Source of the DNA: Zhongshania antarctica
Lineage (GTDB): Bacteria; Pseudomonadota; Gammaproteobacteria; Pseudomonadales; Spongiibacteraceae
Assembly (NCBI RefSeq): GCF_014202945.1
Contig: NZ_JACHHW010000007.1
Span: 143,975 to 207,974, forward strand
Direction of reading: 5' to 3'
DNA: 64,000 nt
Below are positions 8,759 to 18,157 of the stretch, one piece after another. Both the position numbers and the translations under genes were made by a program. The notes beneath the pieces are model-generated. The model did no database searches, was not told where the DNA came from, and saw nothing but the letters and a program-made list of their open reading frames with translations. Position 1 is the first letter of the stretch. Each line of letters starts with the position of its first letter.

Positions 8759-9162
8759 TGGGCATTACCGCCAAAGCGAATAACGCGGTCAGCATTTTGG
8801 CAGGCGTCTACCCACTGGCCTAAGCCGCCAATGGTAAAGCCATCAGCCAGGTTGTGGCCGTCCAGTTCATAGCGAGCGGCTTCTTTCTTGTCCACAATAC
8901 CGCGGCGCAGCGCACTAGAGATACAGACGACTAAATCCAAATCAAAGGTTTTTTGCAAATTTGTCCACTGCTTCGGTACGGCAATTTCATCTTGGGGGGG
9001 CGTCGTAAAGCGATTGGCGCAATGCACACCATCGTTAAAAAAGAATACCCGGTAAATTTGATGACCACTATCAAGGGCTGCTTGGCAAAAACGTAGGGCA
9101 GTTAAGCTGGATTGGTCGGTACAGGGTTGGCCACTGACAAGTAAAGCGAAACTGAGGCTCAT
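8755..9162 (-). CDS. tusD: Sulfurtransferase subunit TusD (DsrE family)
   Basis: A 135-residue catalytic subunit of TusBCD that takes sulfur from TusA. The active-site cysteine is C80 in LVVCISSALRRG, matching C78 of E. coli TusD. The conserved FFFNDGVHCAN segment is at 40-50. It heads the tusDCBE set, whose genes overlap or abut. tusA, its donor, is not in this window. The upstream YccA-family gene on the same strand ends 39 bases away in E. coli-like synteny. Confidence 0.95.
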   Translation of the reverse strand: MSLSFALLVSGQPCTDQSSLTALRFCQAALDSGHQIYRVFFFNDGVHCANRFTTPPQDEIAVPKQWTNLQKTFDLDLVVCISSALRRGIVDKKEAARYELDGHNLADGFTIGGLGQWVDACQNADRVIRFGGNAQ

Positions 9163-9201
9163 AAGAGCCTCAGTTGAGTTGCAGGTGCAATTGAGGGGTG
9201 A

Positions 9202-9873
9202 TTAATCATCGCTGCCAAAAATGCCAAGCAAATGCAGTAAGTGTACAAACAGATTGTAAATATCCAGATACAGGGCGACGGTTGCGCGAATATAATTCGT
9301 TTCGCCACCGTGGATGATTCTGCTGGTATCAAACAAAATCAAACCAGACATAATAAATACGGCTGCGGCAGAAATTGCCAACGATGCCGCGGGCACCTGG
9401 AAAAATAGATTCGCAATGCTGGCAACGACCATGACCAGCAAGCCGATCATCAGAAAACCGCCGAGAAAGGAGAAGTCTTTACGGGTAGTGAGTACGTAAG
9501 CTGACAGGCCAAAGAAGACCAAGGCGGTGCCGCCAAGTGCTTGCATTACCAGTTCGCCGCCATTAGGCAGGGCTAAGTACATTTTAAGCATTGGGCCCAG
9601 CGCGGCGCCTAATAGACCAGTAAACACAAATATGGCAACAATGCCTTTACTTGAGTCTGCAGTCTTATTAACCACGAATAGCATGACAAAGCCTAAAACC
9701 ATTAAAATAAGGCCAGTGATGTGACCAATATTCATGGCCATTGCCAAACCAGCACAGAGGGCGCTAGTGACAAGGGTGATGCCGAGCAGCATATATGTAT
9801 TGCGCAGCACCTTGTTGGTTTCGAGAACGGGCTGGGCGTGCGCGCCTGTCTGAAAGACCGATTTGTCTTGCAT
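9202..9873 (-). CDS. Bax inhibitor-1/YccA family inner-membrane protein
   Basis: A 223-residue protein with seven hydrophobic helices, the BI-1/YccA architecture, ending in a short acidic tail after the DIYNLFVHLLHLLGIF signature. In E. coli, YccA is a substrate and modulator of the FtsH protease (established for that protein). A GGAGT ribosome site lies before ATG 9873. It is encoded just upstream of tusD on the same strand, with 39 bases between them. A role with FtsH is inferred only from family. Confidence 0.92.
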   Translation of the reverse strand: MQDKSVFQTGAHAQPVLETNKVLRNTYMLLGITLVTSALCAGLAMAMNIGHITGLILMVLGFVMLFVVNKTADSSKGIVAIFVFTGLLGAALGPMLKMYLALPNGGELVMQALGGTALVFFGLSAYVLTTRKDFSFLGGFLMIGLLVMVVASIANLFFQVPAASLAISAAAVFIMSGLILFDTSRIIHGGETNYIRATVALYLDIYNLFVHLLHLLGIFGSDD

Positions 9874-9964
9874 GGATGACTCCGTAGTAAAAGAAGGGTT
9901 AAAGCTTAGGTAATCATACTTCGTGGGGTGTTACGACTGCAAGCCTATGCATGCGAAGGTTAAC

Positions 9965-11191
9965 TTAGCTTAATCCAGTTAGTTTTAATTGTTGGCTAAG
10001 CTCGGTAAATGCTTTGCTTTGAATATCGGCAAGATCCGCAAGGCTAATGTCCGTCGATAAGCCTGTAATTTGGGGCCAGTTGCCCTTGCTTAAGGCAATC
10101 GCAAGATCGAGAATTTCGCCGTAAGCCCCCGTGTGATCAAGAAGGGCAGTCGTCATGCTTGCAGGTAAAGCAAGCTTTGAACAAACGTCTTTCAGCGGAA
10201 TGTCTATAAAGGCGTCTAGCAGCGAAAACATGCCGGTAGTGTATGCGGTGTGCTGATCTACGCCTGGGTGTTTCTGGGCGAGCAATTGACATAAATAGGC
10301 GCGACATAGCGCCTGTTCCAACAGGGCGCGGGGTTTGTGATCTAGGCGACTCAGCACTAGCATAGTAGCCCATGATTTAATGCGGTTGACTCCAGCCATG
10401 GTGGCCGCATGATGCACCGAGGTGATTTCTGTCACTTTTGCGACGCTGGCCGAGTTCATGAACTGCAGAATACGGTAGCTAAGTTGCGGGTCACTCTGGA
10501 TCGCACGACTGATATCCAGCATTGTACTTTCGTCATTGCCTAATACTTTGAGTAAGCGCATAACTGCAAATTGGCTGTCGTTGTTGCGTTTGCCGAACAA
10601 AGGAGCAGGCCGACTAAAGAAAAAGCCCTGAAAAAGGCTGTAGCCTTCTTCTTTGCAGCGCTCAAATTCCTTAATGGTCTCGACTTTTTCTGCTAGCCAG
10701 ATCAAGCCGTCGCGCTGGTGCTGCTGAAGCAGTGATGCAGAGCTGTGGCCGGGTAATAGGTCACTTATATCCACTTTAACGATGTCAACGTGGGGGAGCC
10801 ATTTGTCTTGTTCGGGGTCGCCAGTATAGTCATCTAGGGCGACTTTAAAGCCGAGCCTGCGCAGTTGCTGGACGGCTTCAATATTAGCTGGTGTGGCAGA
10901 AATATATTCTAGCACTTCACAAACGAGTTTGTCGGCTTGCACTGCGGGTGGGTTGTACAACCAAGACTCAGTGAGATTAACAAAGGCGGGGAGCCCATTG
11001 GTAATGGAGTCGATACCGAGGTCATGAAAGGCGCCAATTAAAACCTCGCCCGTTGCCATGGTGCCATTTTCGTTCTGTGATTTTAATGAGTCTATTTCGA
11101 CTGAGCGGCACAGCAATTCATAGGCTACGGTTTTTCCGTACCTATTTAGTATGGGTTGGCGGGCCATTAGCAGTGTGCTGCTGTCACTCAT
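9965..11191 (-). CDS. EAL and HDOD domain signalling protein (YuxH-like)
   Basis: A 408-residue protein. Residues about 1-200 form an EAL-type domain in which the motif reads ELL at 25-27, and several metal-binding residues of active c-di-GMP phosphodiesterases are absent. So it is probably a degenerate, non-catalytic EAL domain. Residues about 205-390 form an HDOD domain (DISRAIQSDPQLSYRILQFMNSAS). Proteins of this type are regulatory hubs in motility, stress or competence in various bacteria; the specific role here is unknown. It appears monocistronic. Confidence 0.88.
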   Translation of the reverse strand: MSDSSTLLMARQPILNRYGKTVAYELLCRSVEIDSLKSQNENGTMATGEVLIGAFHDLGIDSITNGLPAFVNLTESWLYNPPAVQADKLVCEVLEYISATPANIEAVQQLRRLGFKVALDDYTGDPEQDKWLPHVDIVKVDISDLLPGHSSASLLQQHQRDGLIWLAEKVETIKEFERCKEEGYSLFQGFFFSRPAPLFGKRNNDSQFAVMRLLKVLGNDESTMLDISRAIQSDPQLSYRILQFMNSASVAKVTEITSVHHAATMAGVNRIKSWATMLVLSRLDHKPRALLEQALCRAYLCQLLAQKHPGVDQHTAYTTGMFSLLDAFIDIPLKDVCSKLALPASMTTALLDHTGAYGEILDLAIALSKGNWPQITGLSTDISLADLADIQSKAFTELSQQLKLTGLS

Positions 11192-11407
11192 TAATAAGTC
11201 TCGTGCCCATCATTGCGTTGCTCGGCGCTTATACAACGCGCTGTTAGATGGCTAGGGAGTGCGTCTGCTGAACATTGTTTTGAGTAGAGTGTAGTGTTTA
11301 ATGCTGACGTAGCGAGGACGCGCAATTAATTGGCGCATATTAACGGTTTGGATTTCAGAATATAACGTGGGCTTGTACGTAGAGGGGAGCTAACAAGGTG
11401 CTAAAAG

Positions 11408-11497
11408 TGGCGGAGGGGCAGGGATTTGAACCCTGGGTTGGGATGAACCAACGCCGGTTTTCAAGACCGGTGCAATCGACCACTCTGCCACCCCTCC
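11408..11497 (-). tRNA. tRNA-Ser (anticodon UGA)
   Basis: A 90-base gene including encoded CCA. Its acceptor pairs GGAGGGG with CCCCTCC, the discriminator is G as expected for serine, and the long variable arm (GCGTTGG...CCCAAC type) is characteristic of class II tRNAs. The anticodon loop CTTGAAA places TGA in the anticodon position. The T-arm contains GGTTCAAATCC. Confidence 0.97.
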
Positions 11498-11510
11498 GCA
11501 GCAGTTGCGA

Positions 11511-11538
11511 ATTATACAGAGCTTGTTAGGCGAAACAA
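11511..11538 (-). promoter_or_regulatory. Sigma70-type promoter for tRNA-Ser
   Basis: Read on the minus strand, TTGTTT (11533-11538) and a perfect TATAAT (11511-11516) are separated by 16 bases. They lie 14 bases before the tRNA-Ser 5' end, suitable for a short precursor leader. Confidence 0.7.
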
Positions 11539-11603
11539 GCAGTATTGAGAAAAAGACTTATAAATCAGCTTGATGTATTAGGATTTGCTTAAATTTTAGG
11601 CAA

Positions 11604-11629
11604 TAAAAAGCCCGGCACGGGGCCGGGCT
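11604..11629 (-). terminator. Rho-independent terminator of rne
   Basis: The inverted repeat AGCCCGGC/GCCGGGCT (11609-11616 and 11622-11629) is followed, on the minus strand, by TTTTT (11604-11608). It lies 21 bases after the rne stop. Confidence 0.85.
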
Positions 11630-11649
11630 AGTTGTTTTAGGTGCTTTGC

Positions 11650-14502
11650 TTAATTGCGCGGATCGTTTGCTGCTCGGGGCGCAGCAGGGCGATTCGGGCT
11701 TGGCTGAGCAATTATGCTTGGATCGAGTTTCGGCGTTTGCGGCTGCGCGGTAACGATCTCAAGGGCTTTCAGCGGTTGTGGCGCCACTCTTGGGTCATTA
11801 CTTGCGCGGCCAACTGGCCGTGGCTTGATGGCTGTTGTTTCGCTAGCAGGCGTCTTTGCGACAGGTTTGCTCACCGGTTTAGATGCCTTTTCTGCAGCTG
11901 GCTTAGCCTGTGTTGGCGTATCGGCGTCGGCTCCAGTCTCGATTTCAGCGCTCGCTACCGTGGCCGGTATTTCTTTATCTGCGCTCGCAGCGACCTCAGG
12001 TGCAGCCACAACCTCGGAGGCTACCGCAGTTTCTACAGTTGCTTCTGGAGTGGGAGCTGGCTCGCTGAATGCGCTGGCAACGGGTTCCGCTGGTTTAATT
12101 GCATCAGCTTCTGTTGCTGGTGCCGCAGTGACGGACTCTGGCGTAGACTCTGCACTTGGAGTGGCTTCAGGCGGCGCTGTGTTCTCAGGGGTCTTTTCGG
12201 CGACAACGGCAGGACTTGGTGGCGCCTCTGCTGCTGGGGCCTCGTTTTGCTCTGGAACAAAACGAGCGGTGGTTGTTGGTGTGATCGGCGTGAACTCATT
12301 CTCTTCAGCCGTGGGTTTTTTTGCCGCTGGAACGGTAATTGCTGGCTTGGTTTCCGGCGTTACGGTTGCTGCTTTATCCGTGGTAGCGGCATCAGTAGTG
12401 TCCGTCGCTTTGTTGTTTGCTTGATTGTCCGTAGCGACAGCAGTGTCATCGCTGGGCGCAGGGGTGCGGCGACGCTCCTGCTGATTGCGTGGTCTGCGGT
12501 TGCCCGGGCGGCGCTTTGGTCTCGCTTGGCCTTCATTCTCGGTGTTGGCTGGTGTTTCGGCGGCTTCGATTGGCGCCTCTACTTTAGCTGCTTGGGCCTC
12601 GACGCGGTTACTGCGGTTATCAGTTACTCGGTTATCGTCGCGCGCTTGACGCTGGTCGGGGCTGCGGCGATTGCGACCACCACGATTGTTGCGATTTCCC
12701 TGGCGAGGGTTGCTATTGTGGTTGCCTTCGTTGCGGCGTTTTGGTGCTGGCGTCGGTTCGGGCTCTGGCTCTGGCTCGGCGGTTTTAAATAATCCACTAA
12801 GGCTCTTGCCCAGCTTGCTGAAAAAGCCTTCGCCGGTTACGGCAGGTGCCGCTGGGGCTTTCGCTGCTACAGCTTCGGTGGCGGCAGGTGCTGGCGCCTT
12901 GGGGGCGAGGGTGCGAACGACGGCGGCGGCGGGTGCAGGCGTCGAAACAACTTCGTCAGAGATTTCTTTTTCGGCTTCGAGGTCGGCTACTATCTTGTAG
13001 CTGATTTCCTGTTCGTCACCTAGGTCGCTTTCGCGTAGGCGAACCACCTCAAAGTGGGGGGTATCGAGTGCCGGAGTCGGGATAACCATGACTCGGACGC
13101 CGCTGCGCTGCTCGATATCGTATATTGCGGTGCGCTTTTCGTTAAGCAAGTACGATGCAACGTTCACTGGCACGATGGCGCGAATTTCAGCGCTTTTCTC
13201 TTTGTTTGCTTCCTCTTCGACCAGGCGAAGAATCGATAGCGCGAGAGAGTTGGTGTCGCGAATAGTGCCCTGACCGCTGCAGCGCGGGCAGACTTTGGCG
13301 CTGGTTTCACCCAGTGATGGGCGCAGGCGCTGGCGAGACATCTCAAGTAAACCAAAGCGAGATATGCGGCCGATCTGAATGCGGGCGCGATCTGGCTCCA
13401 TGGCATCGCGAACGCGATTTTCAACTTCACGCTGGTTTTTCGCGGCGAGCATGTCGATAAAGTCGACCACAATTAAGCCGCCGATATCACGCAAGCGCAG
13501 CTGCCGAGCAATTTCGTCGGCTGCTTCTAAGTTGGTTTGCAGTGCGGTTTCTTCAATATCGCCGCCTTTGGTAGCGCGAGCCGAGTTTATATCAATAGAA
13601 ACCAGTGCCTCGGTAGGGTCGATAACAATCGAGCCGCCAGAGGGTAGTTGTACTTCACGCTGAAAAGCCGATTCGATCTGGCTTTCAATTTGATAGCGGT
13701 TGAAGAGGGGTACCTGATCTTTATAGAGACGAATTTTGCTCTTGAAATGCGGCATGACCTGTTCAACGAAATGCATGGCTTCGTTGTAGGATTCTTCCGA
13801 GTCGATTAAAACTTGGTCGATATCATCGCGAAGATAGTCGCGAATTGCGCGGATAATGACGTTGCTTTCTTGCAGAATCAGGATCGGTGCTTTGCGTTCC
13901 TCTGATGCTTGCTTGATTGCTGACCAAAGGTGTAGCAAATAGTCCAAGTCCCACTGCAATTCTTCTGAGCTGCGGCCTACCCCAGCGGTGCGGACAATAA
14001 CGCCCATCGCATCGGGGATATTGATTGAGTTTAAGGCGTCGCGTAATTCTGTGCGCTCGTCGCCCTCGATGCGGCGAGAAATGCCGCCGGCCCGTGGGTT
14101 GTTGGGCATTAAGACCATATAGCGGCCAGCGAGGCTTATAAAGGTGGTGAGGGCGGCGCCTTTATTGCCGCGCTCTTCCTTTTCTACCTGGACAATGACC
14201 TGGGTGCCTTCTTTGACAAGATCTTTGATTTTGGCGCGACCGCCGCTGCCATCGGCAGGGTTGCGGTAGAAGTATTCTTTAGAGATTTCTTTGAGGGGTA
14301 GAAAGCCGTGGCGCTCAGCACCAAAATCGACAAAGGCGGCTTCGAGGCTTGGTTCTACGCGGGTTATGGTCCCTTTATAGACATTGGCTTTCTTTTGTAC
14401 GCGGGTACGATTTTCAATATCCAGGTCAAACAAGCGTTGGCCATCGACGAGGGCAACGCGCAACTCTTCTGGTTGAGTTGCGTTAATAAGCATTCTTTTC
14501 AT
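11650..14502 (-). CDS. rne: Ribonuclease E
   Basis: The endoribonuclease that starts mRNA decay and processes rRNA and tRNA, and scaffolds the degradosome at the inner membrane. Of 950 residues, the N-terminal catalytic half has the S1 domain (about 36-120), the DNase I-like region with catalytic D304 and D347, and the zinc-link CPRCSGQG with C405 and C408. Residues after about 530 are low-complexity, Pro/Ala/Glu-rich, with arginine-rich stretches near 605-690 that fit RNA-binding segments. The start MKRMLINAT matches the family exactly. A long divergent leader region lies upstream. Confidence 0.97.
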   Translation of the reverse strand: MKRMLINATQPEELRVALVDGQRLFDLDIENRTRVQKKANVYKGTITRVEPSLEAAFVDFGAERHGFLPLKEISKEYFYRNPADGSGGRAKIKDLVKEGTQVIVQVEKEERGNKGAALTTFISLAGRYMVLMPNNPRAGGISRRIEGDERTELRDALNSINIPDAMGVIVRTAGVGRSSEELQWDLDYLLHLWSAIKQASEERKAPILILQESNVIIRAIRDYLRDDIDQVLIDSEESYNEAMHFVEQVMPHFKSKIRLYKDQVPLFNRYQIESQIESAFQREVQLPSGGSIVIDPTEALVSIDINSARATKGGDIEETALQTNLEAADEIARQLRLRDIGGLIVVDFIDMLAAKNQREVENRVRDAMEPDRARIQIGRISRFGLLEMSRQRLRPSLGETSAKVCPRCSGQGTIRDTNSLALSILRLVEEEANKEKSAEIRAIVPVNVASYLLNEKRTAIYDIEQRSGVRVMVIPTPALDTPHFEVVRLRESDLGDEQEISYKIVADLEAEKEISDEVVSTPAPAAAVVRTLAPKAPAPAATEAVAAKAPAAPAVTGEGFFSKLGKSLSGLFKTAEPEPEPEPTPAPKRRNEGNHNSNPRQGNRNNRGGRNRRSPDQRQARDDNRVTDNRSNRVEAQAAKVEAPIEAAETPANTENEGQARPKRRPGNRRPRNQQERRRTPAPSDDTAVATDNQANNKATDTTDAATTDKAATVTPETKPAITVPAAKKPTAEENEFTPITPTTTARFVPEQNEAPAAEAPPSPAVVAEKTPENTAPPEATPSAESTPESVTAAPATEADAIKPAEPVASAFSEPAPTPEATVETAVASEVVAAPEVAASADKEIPATVASAEIETGADADTPTQAKPAAEKASKPVSKPVAKTPASETTAIKPRPVGRASNDPRVAPQPLKALEIVTAQPQTPKLDPSIIAQPSPNRPAAPRAANDPRN

Positions 14503-15033
14503 GAGCTAAAAATCCCAAAAGCCGGGATTTGTCGGGCCGCTCATGCGATTGAGCATCTTTAAGCGTTCTGATGTAGGCTGTATTAGCTGGTGAGGCTGCT
14601 GATTTATTGCTGCGTGCACCTTGTACATCAGTGGGGCCGCGTTGCCTGGCCGTTATATTCCAGTTCGCTTATTCTGGCCCTGAGGCCTTCTGCGCTGGGC
14701 GTCTTTCATCTATTACTGTTGGGCGCAATTTGCGGCGCCAGTATTGGTAACGTTCTTTACGTCGCTTTCTCAGAGTTCTATCGCACTTGCGGTGCTAACA
14801 AATATCGGCAGCACTATTATTTAATGTACCGACACTACGGTAGAATGCCCGCCGGTACACTGCTATTCACTTATGTAAATAAGGCTATGCGAATGTGTCG
14901 CAATCTTTGCCTTAGTATTAGCCGGCGGTCTTCCCTCTCATCACAGCCCTGCTGTGGTGGGAACCGGACCCGGTTGCTACCGGGCGACTATATCAGTATT
15001 CAATAACTAACTCAATGAGTTACAGGAGTGTAC
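14503..15033. promoter_or_regulatory. Divergent rne/rluC control region with structured leaders
   Basis: A 531-base region between the two divergent genes with no convincing gene of its own. On the plus strand, CGGTAGAATGCCC (TAGAAT at 14841-14846) resembles a -10 element, and the arms TGTACCG/CGGTACA (14825-14831, 14853-14859) flank it. Closer to rluC, three short palindromes occur: CACAGCC.CTG.CTGTG near 14941, CCCGGT/ACCGGG near 14968, and TAACTCA/TGAGTTA just before the ribosome site. On the minus strand this is the rne leader; E. coli rne has a long autoregulatory 5' leader, so a similar role is inferred here. Confidence 0.5.
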
Positions 15034-15987
15034 GTGGAATCCGAAAAAGTCATCAATCCAGTGGTTCGTTTGGTGGCAGTCGAGGCTGACTATGTCGGTC
15101 AGCGCATCGACAATTTCTTGATGAGAGAGTTAAAAGGTGTTCCTAAGTCACGGATTTATAACCTTTTAAGGCGAGGCGAAGTGCGGGTAAATAAGTCTCG
15201 CGCGAAACCGGATTACAAATTGCAGGCAGGCGATATTGTTAGGGTGCCGCCGGTACGGGTGGCGGTGCGTGAAGAGTCCGTCGTTCCGCTGGGCTTGGAT
15301 GCCGGTTTGCGCTCGGCGATCCTGTATGAAGATGCCGGCTTGCTGGTCATTAATAAGCCGTCAGGCTTAGCTGTACATGGCGGTAGCGGAATATCCTTGG
15401 GTTTGATTGAGGCGTTGCGGCAAATGTATCCCGAGCAGCGCCACCTAGAGCTGGTGCATCGCCTTGACCGCGATACTTCAGGTTGTGTAATGGTTGCCAA
15501 AAAGCGCAGCGTGCTCAAGCAGCTTCATGAGCTATTGAAAGCCCGTAAAGGTGTCGATAAGCGTTATTTGGCGCTGGTTGGCGGTAAGTGGCCAGCTCGT
15601 AAGCAGCAGGTAAATGCGCCGTTGCAGAAAAATGTGCTGTCGTCTGGGGAGCGCATGGTGCGGGTTGAGCTTGAGGGTAAAAAGTCGGTAACCGAATATA
15701 CCCTGCTGCGCCGAGTTGCTGGCGCTAGTTTAATTGAGGCGCGACCTGTCACTGGGCGAACTCATCAGATTCGGGTGCACTGCCAATATGCGGGCTATCC
15801 GATTCTTGGTGACGATAAATACGGCGATGATGAGGCGGACGCGAATTTCCGCAAGCTGGGTTTGAAACGCTTGTTTTTGCATGCTCATTCTTTGGCGTTT
15901 AATTTAGATGGTAAGCGAATCTCGGTGGTGGCGCCGCTGCCTCCAGAGTTAGAAAAAGTATTAGAAAATGCAGGTAGTGAATTGTAA
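15034..15987 (+). CDS. rluC: 23S rRNA pseudouridine synthase RluC
   Basis: RluC isomerises U955, U2504 and U2580 of 23S rRNA in E. coli. This protein of 317 residues has an N-terminal S4 RNA-binding domain (about 22-75) and the RluA-family catalytic motif HRLDRDTSG with nucleophilic D145. The GTG at 15034 is chosen because AGGAG ends five bases before it; a GTG at 15028 would overlap that site. The stop overlaps the HAD gene start (TAATG). The position divergent from rne is the same as in E. coli. Confidence 0.95.
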   Translation: MESEKVINPVVRLVAVEADYVGQRIDNFLMRELKGVPKSRIYNLLRRGEVRVNKSRAKPDYKLQAGDIVRVPPVRVAVREESVVPLGLDAGLRSAILYEDAGLLVINKPSGLAVHGGSGISLGLIEALRQMYPEQRHLELVHRLDRDTSGCVMVAKKRSVLKQLHELLKARKGVDKRYLALVGGKWPARKQQVNAPLQKNVLSSGERMVRVELEGKKSVTEYTLLRRVAGASLIEARPVTGRTHQIRVHCQYAGYPILGDDKYGDDEADANFRKLGLKRLFLHAHSLAFNLDGKRISVVAPLPPELEKVLENAGSEL

Positions 15988-16634
15988 TGCTTATAATTTT
16001 TGATTGGGATGGCACGATATTAGACTCCAGCGATAAGATTGTGGCCTGCATGCAGGCTGGGGCGCGGGAGTTTGGCGTGGAAGCGTGCGCCGCTGAAGAT
16101 ATTCGCAATATTATCGGTCTGGAGCTGAGTATTGCTATTGCTACTTTATACCCAGAGTTGAGCGCGGATGGGGTTGAGGCGTTACGGGCGGCCTACGTTC
16201 GCAGCTTTATTTTGGCAGATCAGCAGCCCTGTCAGATGTTTGCTGGCGTTGAGGAGAGTTTGCGCGCTTTAAAAGCAGCTGGTCATGATTTATGCGTTGC
16301 AACAGGTAAGAGTCGTCGGGGCCTGGATCGGGTGTTTGCAGGCTTACCGATAAGCTCGTTGTTTAGTGCTAGTCGCTGTGCTGATGAAACCGCGTCAAAG
16401 CCCGACCCGCTGATGCTTGCGCAGCTGTGTGCAGAGCGTGGTTACGAGCCGGCATCGGCACTGATGGTGGGTGATACCGAGTACGACTTAGAAATGGCCA
16501 GCCGTATTGCTATGCCGAGTGTGGGGGTTTCTTACGGTGTACATAGCGTTGCGCGGCTGCAGCGCTGGCAGCCATTGGCGGTTATTGATTATTTCTCTGG
16601 CTTGCTGCCGATTGTGGGTGAGTTATCTCGCTAA
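15987..16634 (+). CDS. HAD-superfamily hydrolase, phosphoglycolate phosphatase-like
   Basis: A 215-residue HAD subfamily IA phosphatase. Motif I is FDWDGTILD with nucleophile D6 and acid/base D8, motif II the threonine in VATGKS, motif III the lysine in ASKPDP, and motif IV GDTEYDLEMA. A helical cap lies between motifs I and II. It is coupled to rluC by a one-base overlap, an arrangement seen in Pseudomonas relatives. The natural substrate is unknown. Confidence 0.9.
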   Translation: MLIIFDWDGTILDSSDKIVACMQAGAREFGVEACAAEDIRNIIGLELSIAIATLYPELSADGVEALRAAYVRSFILADQQPCQMFAGVEESLRALKAAGHDLCVATGKSRRGLDRVFAGLPISSLFSASRCADETASKPDPLMLAQLCAERGYEPASALMVGDTEYDLEMASRIAMPSVGVSYGVHSVARLQRWQPLAVIDYFSGLLPIVGELSR

Positions 16635-16647
16635 GTGGCCGGGGTAT

Positions 16648-17247
16648 CTATAGTAGGGGGTAGTCTTCTTCTTTTAAGAAGTCGATAAGCCGGATCAACG
16701 GTAGACCTATTAGGGTGTTTGGGTCATCGCTGTGGATGTGGCGAAACAGGCTGATGCCGAGCCCCTCTGCTTTAAAGCTGCCAGCGCAATCGAGGGCGGG
16801 CTCTCTTGAGGTGTAGCGCTCGATTTCCGAGGGGCTTAGGGTGCGGAATGCCACCTCTACCGTTTCTACGCTAGTGTACTGCTTACCGGTTTGGCTGTTT
16901 AGCAGGCAAACTCCGGTGTGAAAGAGTGCTTCGCGACCAGAGCACTTGCTGAGTTGGCTTTGTGCGCGAGCCTTGGTGCCAGGTTTGCCGAGAATTTGCC
17001 CATCTAGTTCCGCGCACTGGTCGCTGGCTACGATCAGTGCGCTGGGGAACAGCTTAGCTGCGCTAAGCGCTTTACTGATGCTTAGTCGCCTCGCTAATGC
17101 TGGCGCCGCTTCGTTCAATAGTGGTGACTCGTCGATATTAGTGGTGTGGCAGTGGGGGTGTAGTCCGATTTTTTCCAGCAGTAGGCGCCGATAGCTGGAG
17201 CCCGACGCCAAGATTAGGGGGAGTGGCTTTGGTGTGGTTGGCGGCAT
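16648..17247 (-). CDS. Maf-family nucleotide pyrophosphatase (YceF-like)
   Basis: A 199-residue Maf protein. The N-terminal LILASGSSYRRLLLEKIGL and the ASDQCAELDG motif are the Maf hallmarks, and the LDCAGSFKAEGLG stretch resembles the YceF subgroup, which hydrolyses 7-methyl-GTP (established for E. coli YceF). The position divergent from yceD-rpmF-plsX matches the E. coli yceF locus and supports the subgroup. It probably sanitises modified nucleotides. Confidence 0.9.
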   Translation of the reverse strand: MPPTTPKPLPLILASGSSYRRLLLEKIGLHPHCHTTNIDESPLLNEAAPALARRLSISKALSAAKLFPSALIVASDQCAELDGQILGKPGTKARAQSQLSKCSGREALFHTGVCLLNSQTGKQYTSVETVEVAFRTLSPSEIERYTSREPALDCAGSFKAEGLGISLFRHIHSDDPNTLIGLPLIRLIDFLKEEDYPLL

Positions 17248-17371
17248 TTTCGCGCATCTTTATAGCTAGACAGGGTTGGTAATCTTCAGCTTTTAAGGGG
17301 GCTGGTCGCTAGCCTTGACGCGGAAGCCCTTGATCGCCCTTGGTATTAGGCGCGCTGCAGGTGTTTTTGCT

Positions 17372-17400
17372 TTGACAATAGAGGGGGAAGTCCCTATTAT
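17372..17400 (+). promoter_or_regulatory. Near-consensus sigma70 promoter abutting yceD
   Basis: A perfect TTGACA (17372-17377), a 17-base spacer and TATTAT (17395-17400). Transcription would be expected to begin near 17407, only about three bases before the yceD ATG at 17410. Confidence 0.8.
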
Positions 17401-17409
17401 TGCGCGCCT

Positions 17410-17943
17410 ATGCAAAGACAGCCCCTACCTAAGTTCGTTGATGCTCGGAAATTTGTTGCTGGTGGCATGAAAATTCACGCCTCGCAACAGGTTGCTGATC
17501 TCAGCCGGTTTGCTGCCGGACTCGCTAATACTAGCGGTTCGGTAGACGTAGACTTGCGCTTTTTTCGAAGTGAGCAGGGGTTTAAGTGTATAGTCGGTGC
17601 TGCTGTCAGTCAGGTTGAGGTTTTGTGTCAACGCTGCATGGAAGCAATGCCTATATGCATTGAGGCTGAATTTAATTTAGCCATTGTGTGGACAGACGAG
17701 CAAGCCAAAGCACTGCCGAAATCACTGGATCCTTTGATTTTAGGCGAAGACGAAGATTTGGTTTTAGCGGATTTGCTGCAGGATGAGCTGATCATTAATA
17801 CTCCTTTTGTTAGCTATCACGATGACGCTGTTTGTAAAGTGTTTGAACTGGAATCAGAACCTGAGCCAGTTAACGTGGTAAGCGACGCAGAGGAAGGCGA
17901 TACGCCGTTTGCTATTTTGGGGCAGTTAAAACCCCGCGATTAA
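17410..17943 (+). CDS. yceD: YceD/DUF177 family 23S rRNA accumulation protein
   Basis: A 177-residue YceD-family protein, implicated in 23S rRNA accumulation. It carries the conserved CQRCMEAM motif in the middle and an acidic C-terminal half, ending in FAILGQLKPRD like E. coli YceD. The start at 17410 is supported by the family N-terminus (MQ..PLP), yet no ribosome site precedes it and the promoter -10 box ends only nine bases upstream. It is immediately upstream of rpmF, as in most bacteria. Confidence 0.92.
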   Translation: MQRQPLPKFVDARKFVAGGMKIHASQQVADLSRFAAGLANTSGSVDVDLRFFRSEQGFKCIVGAAVSQVEVLCQRCMEAMPICIEAEFNLAIVWTDEQAKALPKSLDPLILGEDEDLVLADLLQDELIINTPFVSYHDDAVCKVFELESEPEPVNVVSDAEEGDTPFAILGQLKPRD

Positions 17944-17969
17944 TCTCTATTATGAGGAATTTTTAGGCC

Positions 17970-18149
17970 ATGGCTGTTCAAAAAAGTAAAGTGACACGTT
18001 CACGTCGGGGTCAGCGTCGTTCGCATGACGCATTGACTGGTCCAACTTTGTCTGTGGATCAGACCAGCGGTGAGAAGCATCTCCGTCACAATATCACTGC
18101 GGATGGCTTTTTCCGTGGTCGCAAAGTTGTCGCTGGTAAAGACGACTAA
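17970..18149 (+). CDS. rpmF: 50S ribosomal protein L32
   Basis: A 59-residue protein starting [20 protein letters not shown] and ending VVAGKDD, a clear match to bacterial L32. It is basic at the N-terminus, and it is the C-form without zinc cysteines. GAGGAA lies before ATG 17970. It sits between yceD and plsX in the widely conserved yceD-rpmF-plsX order, linking ribosome and lipid synthesis expression. Confidence 0.97.
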   Translation: MAVQKSKVTRSRRGQRRSHDALTGPTLSVDQTSGEKHLRHNITADGFFRGRKVVAGKDD

Positions 18150-18157
18150 GTATTTGC

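Noticed and set aside
11641..12792. Long open frame (383 codons) on the plus strand opposite the rne tail
   Set aside because: It is a mirror of the low-complexity, GC-rich region encoding the disordered RNase E C-terminus; composition is Trp/Cys/Arg-rich and has no protein-like pattern or ribosome site.
14590..15006. 138-codon plus-strand frame in the rne/rluC gap
   Set aside because: It lacks a ribosome site, starts with GTG inside the rne leader, and has an erratic Cys/Arg/Leu composition; the region is better read as leaders and promoters.
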